This document shows positions 1-6,463 of a stretch of 6,550 bases of DNA, piece by piece. A program made the translations under genes and the position numbers. Location of the stretch: contig DMHI01000154.1 in NCBI GenBank assembly GCA_003449515.1, forward strand, positions 1 through 6,550, given 5' to 3'. Within the stretch, counting starts at the first letter, position 1. The number at the start of each line of letters is the position of its first letter. The notes beneath the pieces were generated by a model. That model was not told the DNA's origin. It saw only the letters and a list, made by a program, of their open reading frames with translations, and made no database searches. This DNA comes from Lysobacteraceae bacterium (lineage in GTDB: Bacteria > Pseudomonadota > Gammaproteobacteria > Xanthomonadales > Xanthomonadaceae).

Positions 1-198
1 TCGGACTGCGGCATCGCCAACGTCAACATCGGCACCTCGGGTGCGGAGATCGGCGGCGCGTTCGGCGGCGAGAAGGAAACCGGCGGCGGCCGCGAGTCGG
101 GTTCGGACTCTTGGCGTGCTTACATGCGTCGTCAGACCAACACGATCAACTACTCGGATTCGCTGCCGCTGGCGCAAGGCATCAAGTTCGAGCTTTAA
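1..198 (+). CDS. ALDH7-family aldehyde dehydrogenase (antiquitin / aminoadipate-semialdehyde dehydrogenase type), 3' end only
   Basis: This is the last 65 codons of a gene that begins upstream of the window, read in frame 1 and ending at TAA. The visible part is the C-terminal segment of an NAD(P)-dependent aldehyde dehydrogenase. The run GGGRESGSDSW followed by YMRRQTNTINY and LPLAQGIKF is typical of the ALDH7 (antiquitin, ALDH7A1) subfamily, whose members oxidise alpha-aminoadipic semialdehyde in lysine breakdown; bacterial members include Pseudomonas AmaB. The conserved residues around GGRESGSD line the substrate pocket in that family and favour ALDH7 over generic ALDHs. The catalytic Cys, the general-base Glu and the NAD-binding fold lie outside the window, so activity cannot be judged. 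The next gene starts 51 bases downstream. No terminator hairpin is obvious in that gap. Family assignment is firm; the physiological substrate is inferred from homologues. Confidence 0.9.
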   Translation, partial: SDCGIANVNIGTSGAEIGGAFGGEKETGGGRESGSDSWRAYMRRQTNTINYSDSLPLAQGIKFEL

Positions 199-249
199 TC
201 GTCGGGCTATACACTCGGGTTCACGCACTTTCGGCGGGGTGATCAGGCG

Positions 250-810
250 ATGCGATACGCGGCAGGGATGACAGGGGTGCTGGCGCTGGCGGCAATCGCT
301 CCGCTGCACGCCGAGGAGCAGGCTTTCACCACCGGCGACGGCACGAGGTTCAGTCTGCCCGTGGTGGAAGGCCTTCCCGGTCGCGCCGAGACCGAGCGTG
401 CGCTCTTCGAAGCGGCCGGCTTCGAAACCGACACCTCGGCCGCCCCCACCATCACCGATCGCTTCTCGTTCGTCTTCAAGGGCGGCGAGCAGCCGGTGCG
501 CGTGCGGGTGGAGGACGTGACCCTGGCCAGCCCGCTGGTTCTGGCCGAAACGACCGTGCCCGACGACCTGCCCGATGCGGGCTTCCGGCGCTCGCGCTTC
601 GAGATGCGTGCGCCATTGTGCGCCATCGCCCGCGGCGAGCCATGCAGTGCGTGGATGTTCGGCGCGCAGCCGTACCGGCTCTACCGCGCGACGCTCACCT
701 TCGAGGACGGCAGCACCGACACCCTCCTCCAGGCCGAGCCCTACCGGATGCAGGCCTTCGTGGCACGCCTCGGCGAGCGCATCCCGAACCGGACGACGGA
801 AGGCCTGTGA
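250..810 (+). CDS. Small exported protein of unknown function (186 aa, signal peptide)
   Basis: I do not recognise this family. The first 21 residues form a plausible Sec signal peptide: Arg2, a hydrophobic stretch (GVLALAAIAPL), and a likely signal peptidase I site after LHA, giving a mature protein of about 165 residues starting EEQAF. There is no lipobox cysteine, so a soluble periplasmic or secreted protein is expected. The mature part mixes charged and beta-prone stretches (FSFVFKGGE, VRVRVEDVTL, YRATLTFEDG), has no membrane segment and has exactly two cysteines (124 and 132, flanking AIARGEP), which could form a disulfide. The start at 250 is preferred over the in-frame ATG at 268 because only the former keeps the basic n-region; GGGGTG at 236-241 is a weak ribosome binding site. 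Its stop codon overlaps the next start by one base, so it is probably co-translated with the DUF4190 gene. Coding status is supported by the signal peptide and the coupling; function is unknown. Confidence 0.8.
   Translation: MRYAAGMTGVLALAAIAPLHAEEQAFTTGDGTRFSLPVVEGLPGRAETERALFEAAGFETDTSAAPTITDRFSFVFKGGEQPVRVRVEDVTLASPLVLAETTVPDDLPDAGFRRSRFEMRAPLCAIARGEPCSAWMFGAQPYRLYRATLTFEDGSTDTLLQAEPYRMQAFVARLGERIPNRTTEGL
798..803 (+). promoter_or_regulatory. Ribosome binding site for the DUF4190 gene
   Basis: GGAAGG lies inside the end of the preceding gene, six bases before the ATG at 810. It is a strong Shine-Dalgarno match and fixes the start of the DUF4190 gene, which otherwise could be read from further upstream in the same frame. 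The overlapping stop and start (TGATG) make re-initiation by terminating ribosomes likely. Confidence 0.6.
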
Positions 811-1115
811 TGGACACCGCGCGGCGGACTTCGACCCTCGCGGTGATCAGCCTGGTGTCCGGCCTGCTGGGCTGGACCTTCATCCCGTGGCTGGGCTCGA
901 TCGTCGCCATCATCACCGGCCACATGGCGCGCAACGAGATCCGTCGTGATCCGCAGGGTGTGGAAGGCGACGGCCTGGCCGTGGCCGGCCTGGTCCTGGG
1001 CTGGGCGATGGTGCTCGCGAGCCTGTTCGCCGTGCTGCTGGTGATCCTGTTCTTCGGTGGGCTGGCGGCCCTCGTGGCCTTCGCGGCCGGCATGACCGCC
1101 GCGATCAGCGTCTGA
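810..1115 (+). CDS. DUF4190 domain-containing small membrane protein (101 aa)
   Basis: This is a small inner-membrane protein with the layout of the DUF4190 family. Helix 1 is roughly residues 9-37 (ISLVSGLLGW, then IPWLGSIVAIITGHMA). It is followed by a charged loop, ARNEIRRDPQGVEGDG (40-55), and a second hydrophobic region at about 56-100 that starts with the family-like GLAVAGLVLGW and runs through LLVILFFGGLAALVAF, long enough for one or two more helices. The GH-x-A-x-x-EIRR run and the glycine-rich entry to the second helix are the recognisable family features. The molecular role of DUF4190 proteins is not established. The start at 810 is chosen because a good ribosome binding site lies six bases upstream and the initiator overlaps the previous stop; reading further upstream in frame gives an Arg/Pro-rich sequence that looks like an out-of-frame shadow. 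It ends 26 bases before pyrD. Confidence 0.85.
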   Translation: MDTARRTSTLAVISLVSGLLGWTFIPWLGSIVAIITGHMARNEIRRDPQGVEGDGLAVAGLVLGWAMVLASLFAVLLVILFFGGLAALVAFAAGMTAAISV

Positions 1116-1141
1116 CCCCGCCACACGCACGGATGCCGAGC

Positions 1142-2191
1142 ATGTACGGTCTGGCCCGCAAGCTGCTGTTCCGGCTCGATCCCGAGCAGGCCCACGAACT
1201 CGTGCTGCGCGGGCTCGACGGCGCATGGCGGGCGGGCCTGAACCCGCTGCTCGCCGCGCGACCCCACCCGCTGCCGACGACCGTGATGGGGCTGTCGTTC
1301 CGGAATCCGGTCGGACTGGCCGCCGGACTCGACAAAAACGGGGCCTGCATCGACGCGCTGGCCGCGCTCGGTTTCGGTTTCGTCGAGATCGGCACCACCA
1401 CGCCGCGCCCGCAGGTTGGCAATCCGAAGCCGCGCATGTTCCGCCTGCCCGAGCACGAGGCCATCATCAACCGCCTCGGCTTCAACAACGAGGGCGTGGA
1501 TGCGCTGGTGCGCAACGTCGAGGCCTCGAAGCTGAAGCGCGTCGGCGGCGACACGGTGCTCGGCATCAATATCGGCAAGAACAAGGACACGCCGAACGAG
1601 CAGGCGGCGGCCGACTACCTGCACTGCCTCGGCCGGGTCTACCCGCTGGCCGACTACGTGACGGTGAACATCTCCTCGCCGAATACGGCGGGGCTGCGCG
1701 AACTGCAGGAGGAGAAGGCGCTGCGCGCGCTGGTGTCGGAGATCATCGAGGCGCGCGAGCGGCTGGCCACGCGGCACGGCCGGCGCATCCCGCTGCTGGT
1801 GAAGATCGCGCCGGACCTGTCGGACGACGACATCGACGCCTCGGCGCGCGTGCTCGGCGAACTCGGCGTCGACGGCGTGATCGCCGGCAACACCACGGTG
1901 GACCGCCTCGCCGTGGAAGGCCACCCGCTGGCGGGCGAGGCCGGCGGGCTGTCCGGCAGGCCGCTGTACGGCAAATCCACCACCGTGCTGCGGCGGCTGC
2001 GCTCGCGCCTGCCGGCCGACATCCCGCTGATCGGCGTTGGCGGCATTCTTTCCGGTGCCGATGCGGCCGGGAAGATGACCGCCGGCGCGGACCTGGTGCA
2101 GTTCTACACCGGCCTCGTCTATCGCGGCCCGGTACTGGTTGGCGAGTGCATCGAGGCGCTGCGGCACCGCCGCGACGGCGTGCGGGGATGA
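1142..2191 (+). CDS. pyrD: Dihydroorotate dehydrogenase (quinone), class 2
   Basis: Catalyses oxidation of dihydroorotate to orotate, the fourth step of UMP synthesis, using FMN and passing electrons to membrane quinones. The protein has 349 residues from this start, close to E. coli PyrD (336). The N-terminal segment MYGLARKLLFRLDPEQAHEL is the short helical extension that class 2 enzymes use for membrane and quinone contact. Other signatures are GLAAGLDKNG (58-67), the family signature around GFVEIGTTTPRP (79-90), INRLGFNN (109-116), GINIGKNKD (141-149) and NISSPNT (177-183). S180 there matches the catalytic base serine (E. coli S175). KIAPDLS (221-227), GNTT (249-252) and the FMN phosphate site around GVGGI (298-302) follow. 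An ATG nine bases upstream (1133) is also possible; 1142 is chosen because homologues begin MY..., with GGA at 1131-1133 as a weak ribosome binding site. The stop overlaps the murB start by four bases. Confidence 0.96.
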   Translation: MYGLARKLLFRLDPEQAHELVLRGLDGAWRAGLNPLLAARPHPLPTTVMGLSFRNPVGLAAGLDKNGACIDALAALGFGFVEIGTTTPRPQVGNPKPRMFRLPEHEAIINRLGFNNEGVDALVRNVEASKLKRVGGDTVLGINIGKNKDTPNEQAAADYLHCLGRVYPLADYVTVNISSPNTAGLRELQEEKALRALVSEIIEARERLATRHGRRIPLLVKIAPDLSDDDIDASARVLGELGVDGVIAGNTTVDRLAVEGHPLAGEAGGLSGRPLYGKSTTVLRRLRSRLPADIPLIGVGGILSGADAAGKMTAGADLVQFYTGLVYRGPVLVGECIEALRHRRDGVRG

Positions 2192-3252
2192 GCGAAGCGG
2201 GCTTCCGCGTCGGCGAAAACGTCTCGCTGGCCGGCCGCAACACCTTCCGCGTCGAGGCCCGCGCCGAGCTGCTGGCCGATGTGCACGACCCGTTCGCGCT
2301 GCCGGCGCTGCTGTCGGAGCCGTGGTTGCAGTTCGCGCCCCTGCTGGTGCTGGGCGAAGGCAGCAACGTGCTGCTGGCCGGCGACGTGCCCGGCCTCACG
2401 CTGAGCCTGACGCGGGCGACCATCGCGATCATCGACGATGGCGCGGATCACGCGCTGGTCGCCGCCGACGCCGGCGTGAACTGGAACGATTTCGTGCACT
2501 GGACGCTGGGCCACGGCCTGTGCGGCCTCGAGAACCTCGCGCTGATTCCCGGCACCGTCGGCGCCTGCCCGATCCAGAACATCGGCGCGTATGGCACCGA
2601 GGTGGCCGAGTTCATCGACTCGGTGCAGGCCTTCGACCGCGAGACGCTGCGCCTGCGCGAGTTCGAGCGCGAGGACTGCCGCTTCGGCTACCGCGACAGC
2701 GCGTTCAAGCGCGCGCCCGAGCAGAACGTCGTCACCGAGGTGCGCTTCCGCCTGCCGAAATCGCGCGGCGTGCAGACCGGCTACGCCGGTGTGGGCGACG
2801 AGCTGGCGGCGATGGGGGTCAACGGCGTACCGACGCATCGCCAAGTGGCGGAAGCCATCAGCCGCCTGCGCACGCGCAAGCTGCCGAACCCGGCGCTGCT
2901 CGGCAATGCCGGCAGCTTCTTCAAAAACCCGATCGTCGCTGCCGCGCAGGCCGAGGCGTTGAAGGCCACGCACCCCGCCCTGCCCGTGTTCCCGGGTGAT
3001 TCCGTCGCGACGCGCAAGCTCTCGGCGGCGTGGCTGATCGAGCAGGCCGGCTGGAAGGGCCATCGCGAAGGCGACGCCGGCGTGGCCGCACAGCACGCGC
3101 TGGTGCTGGTGAACCACGGTCGCGCCACCGGCGGCCAACTGCTCGCGCTGGCCGGGCGCATCGCCGGATCGGTGCAGGCGCGCTTCGGCGTGAGGCTGGA
3201 GCCCGAGCCGCGGATCATCGGCGGCCGGTTCGAAGCGATCGCCACCACGTGA
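2188..3252 (+). CDS. murB: UDP-N-acetylenolpyruvoylglucosamine reductase (MurB, type I)
   Basis: Cytoplasmic FAD enzyme that reduces UDP-GlcNAc-enolpyruvate with NADPH to UDP-MurNAc, the second committed step of peptidoglycan synthesis. Length is 354 residues against 342 in E. coli. The FAD-binding part includes NTFRVEA (18-24), LGEGSNVL (55-62) and GLENLALIPGTVG (113-125) followed by PIQNIGAYG. FGYRDSAFK (166-174) contains the Tyr-Arg pair typical of type I enzymes that contacts substrate (Y168, R169). GNAGSFFKNP (239-248) carries the catalytic serine S243 (E. coli S229), and LEPEPRIIG (337-345) carries the conserved catalytic glutamate, most likely E340 (E. coli E325). AAWLIEQAGWKG and QHALVLVN are usual C-terminal domain motifs. 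All key residues are present, so an active enzyme is expected. The ATG shares ATGA with the pyrD stop and the stop is shared with the GTG of the transporter gene, so all three are probably translationally coupled. No strong ribosome binding site is visible. Confidence 0.97.
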   Translation: MSEAGFRVGENVSLAGRNTFRVEARAELLADVHDPFALPALLSEPWLQFAPLLVLGEGSNVLLAGDVPGLTLSLTRATIAIIDDGADHALVAADAGVNWNDFVHWTLGHGLCGLENLALIPGTVGACPIQNIGAYGTEVAEFIDSVQAFDRETLRLREFEREDCRFGYRDSAFKRAPEQNVVTEVRFRLPKSRGVQTGYAGVGDELAAMGVNGVPTHRQVAEAISRLRTRKLPNPALLGNAGSFFKNPIVAAAQAEALKATHPALPVFPGDSVATRKLSAAWLIEQAGWKGHREGDAGVAAQHALVLVNHGRATGGQLLALAGRIAGSVQARFGVRLEPEPRIIGGRFEAIATT

Positions 3253-4196
3253 GCGGCGCGAGCGCCGGCGAGCGCAGCCTTGCGGCGCGGCAGGCCGGCC
3301 GCGAACTCTGGCGTGCCGTTGGCCTGATGGTCTGCAGTGCGGCGATGTTCGCCAGCATGGCGGTGATGATCCGGCTCGCGTCGAGCGAACTGCACGCCTT
3401 CGAGATCGCCTTCTTCCGCAATCTCTTCGGCCTCGTGTTCGCGCTGCCGCTGCTGCTCCACCACGGCCTTGGCATCCTGAAAACCGACAAGCAGCACGTC
3501 TACATCGGCCGCTGCCTGATCGGCATCATCTCGATGCTCTGCGGTTTCTACGCCATCGTCCATCTGCCGCTGGCCAAGGCGGTGACCATCAGCTACTCGA
3601 CACCGCTGTTCGTCACCATCCTCGCGGTGCTGTTCCTCGGCGAGGTGGTGCGCGCGCGGCGCTGGGCCGCGGTGGCGCTGGGTTTCATCGGCGTGCTGGT
3701 GATCATGCGCCCCGGTGCCGACGCCTTCGACGCCATCACCCTGGTGGCGCTCACCGCCGCGGTGCTGAGCGCCATCGTGGCGATCAGCATCAAGGTGCTG
3801 GCACGCACCGAGAAGCCCGACGCCATCGTGCTGTGGACGACCATGCTGTGGGTGCCGATGTCGCTGGTGCCGGCGTTGTTCGTCTGGGAAGGACCGAGCG
3901 GCTGGACCTGGCTGTGGGTGGCCGCCGCCGGCTTCTTCGGTACCGCCGGCCACATGTTCTGGACGCGGGCCCTGCGCCGCGGCGAGGCCTCGCTGCTGAC
4001 GCCGATCGGCTTCATGCAGGTGCCGTTCGTCGCGCTGCTGGCCTGGTGGTTGTTCGGCGAATCGGTGACCGCCTGGACGGTGGTGGGGGCGGCGATCATC
4101 TTCGCCGCCAATGCCTACATCGCGCACCGCGAGGCGCGCGTGGCCTCGCGCGCCGTGACCGACGCCGAGATCGGCCCGGAAACGCAGAAGCGCTGA
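3249..4196 (+). CDS. EamA/DMT-superfamily transporter (ten predicted membrane helices)
   Basis: An inner-membrane permease of the drug/metabolite transporter superfamily, with two EamA repeats of five helices each. Approximate helices: 21-43, 51-71, 86-104, 110-130, 138-153, then 161-183, 190-212, 220-240, 247-269, 273-292. Each repeat ends with the family pattern of a helix, a short GE motif and a further helix: AVLFLGEVVRARRWAAVALG (126-145) in the first half and WWLFGESVTAWTVVGAAIIF (266-285) in the second. The substrate cannot be told from sequence; relatives export amino acids, metabolites or S-adenosylmethionine. The start is taken as GTG at 3249, overlapping the murB stop as GTGA; this gives 315 residues with a cytoplasmic N-terminus of about 20 residues before helix 1. 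The ATG at 3327 would cut into helix 1. Longer upstream readings in this frame are shadows of murB. The C-terminal tail (about 292-315) is charged and probably cytoplasmic. Confidence 0.9.
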   Translation: MSGASAGERSLAARQAGRELWRAVGLMVCSAAMFASMAVMIRLASSELHAFEIAFFRNLFGLVFALPLLLHHGLGILKTDKQHVYIGRCLIGIISMLCGFYAIVHLPLAKAVTISYSTPLFVTILAVLFLGEVVRARRWAAVALGFIGVLVIMRPGADAFDAITLVALTAAVLSAIVAISIKVLARTEKPDAIVLWTTMLWVPMSLVPALFVWEGPSGWTWLWVAAAGFFGTAGHMFWTRALRRGEASLLTPIGFMQVPFVALLAWWLFGESVTAWTVVGAAIIFAANAYIAHREARVASRAVTDAEIGPETQKR

Positions 4197-4223
4197 GCCG
4201 TCGCCGCGGCGTGAGCATCGGCG

Positions 4224-4252
4224 GCCGGGCAAACCTTCGGCACATGCCCGGC
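4224..4252. terminator. 8-bp inverted repeat after the transporter gene (possible hairpin, no T-tract)
   Basis: GCCGGGCA (4224-4231) and TGCCCGGC (4245-4252) are perfect inverted repeats separated by 13 bases, starting 28 bases after the transporter stop. The stem is strong, but no T-run follows on either strand, so it is not a canonical intrinsic terminator. It could stabilise the 3' end of the operon transcript, mark a Rho-dependent end, or be a chance repeat in GC-rich DNA. Confidence 0.35.
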
Positions 4253-4305
4253 GCGGCGGTCGGGCTAGGCTGCAGGGTGCGCCGCCGCCGAGGCGTCGAA
4301 CATCC

Positions 4306-4320
4306 TGTTATTCCGTAACA
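4306..4320. promoter_or_regulatory. Possible operator: 15-bp dyad upstream of the M13 peptidase gene, Zur-box-like core
   Basis: TGTTA-TTCCG-TAACA is a perfect dyad of two 5-bp half-sites with a 5-base centre. It ends 14 bases before the peptidase ATG, in the only AT-richer patch of the 138-base gap, where a repressor would block transcription or initiation. The half-sites and their spacing match the core of the gammaproteobacterial Zur consensus as I recall it (TGTTA-TANTA-TAACA), but the centre and the flanks match poorly. TGTTAT could also be part of a weak -10 element; no convincing -35 lies upstream. Sequence symmetry is seen; regulator identity is speculation. Confidence 0.3.
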
Positions 4321-4334
4321 CTCCCGGGAAGCCC

Positions 4335-6413
4335 ATGAAGAAATCCGCCCTGACGCTGAGCCTCGCGCTCGCCCTCGCCTCCCCGTTCGCGCTGGCCGCC
4401 GCAGCCGACAGCCCGGCGCCACCGTCGGCCAGCACTGACGGCCGCCCGCAGCTCGGCAGCTTCGGCATCGCGCTCGACAACCGCGACATGACGGTGCAGG
4501 CGGGCGACGACTTCAACCGCCACGCCAACGGCACCTGGTACGACAACTACGTGCTGAAGGACTACGAGACGCGCTTCGGCTCGTTCAACGAGCTCTCCGA
4601 CCGCGCCGAACTGCAGGTCAAGGCGATCATCGAGGAGCTGGCCGCGCGCACCGATCTGGCGCCGGGCAGCAACGAGCAGAAGGTCCGCGACCTCTACGCC
4701 AGCTTCATGGATACCGCCGCGCGCGACGCGGCCGGCATCGCGCCGATCCAACCGATCCTCGACCGCATCGCCGCCATCGACACCCGGGCCGAGCTCACCG
4801 AGGCCTTTGGCCGCGCCGGCCGCGACGGCAGCGCGGCCCCGGTGGGCGGCGGCGTCGGCCTCGACCGCAAGGATCCGAACCGCTACCTCGTCGGCGTGGG
4901 CGTGGGCGGCCTCGGCTTGCCCGACAAGGACTTCTACTTCAACACCGACGCGCGTTTCGTGCAGATCCGCGCCGCCTATGTCGACCACATCGAGCGCATG
5001 CTCGGCTTCGCCGGCGTCGACAACCCCCGTGCCCGCGCGGAGGCCGTGATGGCGCTGGAAACCGGGCTTGCCCGGCACCACTGGGATCGCGCCCAGCTTC
5101 GCGACCGCGAGAAGACCTACAACCTCACCCGCTTCGACGACCTGCAAGCGCAGTTCCCCGGCTATGACTGGAGCGCGCACTTCAATGCGCAGGGCCTCGG
5201 CCCGCTCACGGAAGTCAACGTCACCACGCCGAGCGCGGTCGGGCCGATCGTCGAGGTGATCGGCGCAACGCCGCTCGAGACCTGGCGCGACTACCTCACC
5301 TTCCACGTGGTCGATAACCACGCCCCGCTGCTCTCCAGCGAAATCGACGCCGCCGCCTTCGCCTTCAGCGGCACGGTGCTGTCGGGCCAGCGCGCGCAGC
5401 GCGAGCTGTGGAAACGCGGCGTGTCGCTGGTAGGCGGGATGCAGGGGCTCGGTGACGCGGTCGGGCAGATCTACGTCGCCCGGCACTTCAAGCCGGAAGC
5501 CAAGGCGGCGATGGACCTGCTGGTCGAGAACCTGCGCAAGGCGCTGCGCCAGAACATCGAGAACCTCGACTGGATGGGGCCGGAAACCAAGGCCGAGGCC
5601 TTCAAGAAGCTCGAGAGCTTCAATCCGAAGATCGGCTACCCGAGCGAATGGCGCGACTACTCGGCCATCACGATCGTGCCGGACGACTTCATGGCCAATG
5701 TGCTGGAACTGCGCGCGTTCTACATCGACGACCAGAACCGCCGCCTCGGCACCGTGCCCGATCGCGACGAGTGGTTCATGACCCCGCACACGGTCAACGC
5801 CTACTACAACGCGGTGTTCAACGAGATCGTGTTCCCGGCGGCGATCCTGCAGCCGCCGTTCTTCGACGTGAACGCCGACCCGGCGGTGAACTACGGCGCG
5901 ATCGGCGGCGTGATCGGGCACGAGATGGGCCACGGCTTCGACGACCAGGGCTCGCGCTCCGACTGGCAGGGCATCCAGCGGAACTGGTGGACCGACGAAG
6001 ACCGCGCGCGTTTCGACGCCCGCACCAGGGCGCTCGTCGAGCAGTACAACCGGTTCTGCCCGATCGAGGGCCACTGCGTGAACGGCCAGCTCTCGCTCGG
6101 CGAGAACATCGGCGATCTCGGCGGCCTGTCGATGGCCTACACCGCCTACCGCATGAGCCTCGGCGGCAAGGAGGCCCCGGTGCTGGAAGGCCTCACCGGC
6201 GATCAGCGCTTCTTCCTCGCCTGGGCGCAGATGTGGAAGTCGAAGACCCGCGAGGAGGCACTGATCAACCAGCTTCGCGTCGGCCCGCACTCGCCACCGC
6301 CGTTCCGCATCAATGGCCCGCTGCGCAACATCGATGCCTGGTACAAGGCCTTCAACGTGACACCGGACGACGCGCTCTACCTGCCCAAGGAAGATCGCGT
6401 GCGGATCTGGTGA
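4335..6413 (+). CDS. Exported M13-family zinc metallopeptidase (neprilysin/PepO-like)
   Basis: A complete 692-residue endopeptidase of MEROPS family M13, predicted to act in the periplasm or outside the cell on peptides. Residues 1 to about 24 are a classic signal peptide (MKKS, a Leu/Ala-rich core, cleavage near ALA-AAAD); there is no lipobox. The N-terminal M13 domain begins at DDFNRHANGTWY (58-69) and runs to about 430; the catalytic domain is at about 485-690. NAYYN (488-492) is the substrate-backbone motif. HEMGH (529-533) gives zinc ligands H529 and H533 and catalytic E530, and ENIGD (590-594) gives the third ligand E590 plus D594. R658 in FRINGPL matches the neprilysin arginine that binds the substrate carboxylate, and the C-terminus RVRIW resembles the family ending. 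All catalytic residues are intact. Its only cysteines are C575 and C581. GGGAAG at 4326-4331 is a close-set ribosome binding site. It is monocistronic by spacing; the next gene converges from the other strand. Confidence 0.96.
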   Translation: MKKSALTLSLALALASPFALAAAADSPAPPSASTDGRPQLGSFGIALDNRDMTVQAGDDFNRHANGTWYDNYVLKDYETRFGSFNELSDRAELQVKAIIEELAARTDLAPGSNEQKVRDLYASFMDTAARDAAGIAPIQPILDRIAAIDTRAELTEAFGRAGRDGSAAPVGGGVGLDRKDPNRYLVGVGVGGLGLPDKDFYFNTDARFVQIRAAYVDHIERMLGFAGVDNPRARAEAVMALETGLARHHWDRAQLRDREKTYNLTRFDDLQAQFPGYDWSAHFNAQGLGPLTEVNVTTPSAVGPIVEVIGATPLETWRDYLTFHVVDNHAPLLSSEIDAAAFAFSGTVLSGQRAQRELWKRGVSLVGGMQGLGDAVGQIYVARHFKPEAKAAMDLLVENLRKALRQNIENLDWMGPETKAEAFKKLESFNPKIGYPSEWRDYSAITIVPDDFMANVLELRAFYIDDQNRRLGTVPDRDEWFMTPHTVNAYYNAVFNEIVFPAAILQPPFFDVNADPAVNYGAIGGVIGHEMGHGFDDQGSRSDWQGIQRNWWTDEDRARFDARTRALVEQYNRFCPIEGHCVNGQLSLGENIGDLGGLSMAYTAYRMSLGGKEAPVLEGLTGDQRFFLAWAQMWKSKTREEALINQLRVGPHSPPPFRINGPLRNIDAWYKAFNVTPDDALYLPKEDRVRIW

Positions 6414-6426
6414 TCAAAGGCCGCAG

Positions 6427-6455
6427 GGCGTGAGGACGCCGGGCCGGTTGCCGGC
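6427..6455. terminator. Two short GC hairpins between convergent genes (weak terminator candidate)
   Basis: The 50-base gap between the peptidase stop and the stop of the opposing gene contains GGCGT-GAGG-ACGCC (6427-6440) and GCCGG-TTG-CCGGC (6443-6455), two adjacent 5-bp stem-loops. The position suits a shared bidirectional terminator. Neither stem is followed by a T-run on either strand, so intrinsic termination is uncertain. Confidence 0.3.
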
Positions 6456-6463
6456 ATCGGCGT

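Larger units (their letters stand above)
250..4196 (+). other. Putative five-gene operon (exported protein, DUF4190, pyrD, murB, EamA transporter)
   Basis: Five same-strand genes are joined by a 1-base overlap, a 26-base gap and two 4-base overlaps. No hairpin or promoter-like sequence is evident between them. The pyrD-murB-transporter part is the most tightly coupled. The upstream boundary is the 51-base gap at 199-249 and the downstream boundary the 138-base gap after 4196. Co-transcription is inferred from spacing only. A promoter for pyrD inside the DUF4190 gene cannot be excluded. Confidence 0.6.

Noticed and set aside
203..220. Promoter-like CTATACACT in the gap before the exported-protein gene (TATACA at 208-213).
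   Set aside because: It matches the -10 consensus at only four of six positions and no reasonable -35 element lies 16-18 bases upstream. It may be a real promoter, but the sequence alone does not support it.
695..2167. A 490-codon minus-strand open frame spanning the DUF4190 gene and pyrD.
   Set aside because: It crosses two well-supported genes and an intergenic gap with no family motif; a codon-bias shadow of pyrD.
1225..2187. In-frame extension of murB upstream to 1225 on the plus strand.
   Set aside because: The extra residues are an Arg/Ala/Gly-rich shadow of pyrD. The MurB family start and the ATGA overlap place the start at 2188.
2781..4232. A 483-codon minus-strand open frame antisense to murB and the transporter gene.
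   Set aside because: Low-complexity His/Arg/Gln-rich composition, no motif, and full overlap with two confident genes.
4322..4329. Palindrome TCCCGGGA covering the M13 ribosome binding site.
   Set aside because: With no loop it cannot form a hairpin in RNA, and an 8-bp GC palindrome is common in this DNA. Treated as coincidence.
4335..4407. Possible lipoprotein signal on the M13 peptidase.
   Set aside because: There is no cysteine near the cleavage region, so this is an ordinary signal peptidase I substrate.
4308..6290. A 660-codon open frame on the minus strand opposite the M13 peptidase gene.
   Set aside because: It is rich in Arg, His, Ala and Val with no recognisable domain and lies entirely antisense to a clear enzyme gene. 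Long antisense frames are expected where third codon positions are almost all G or C.
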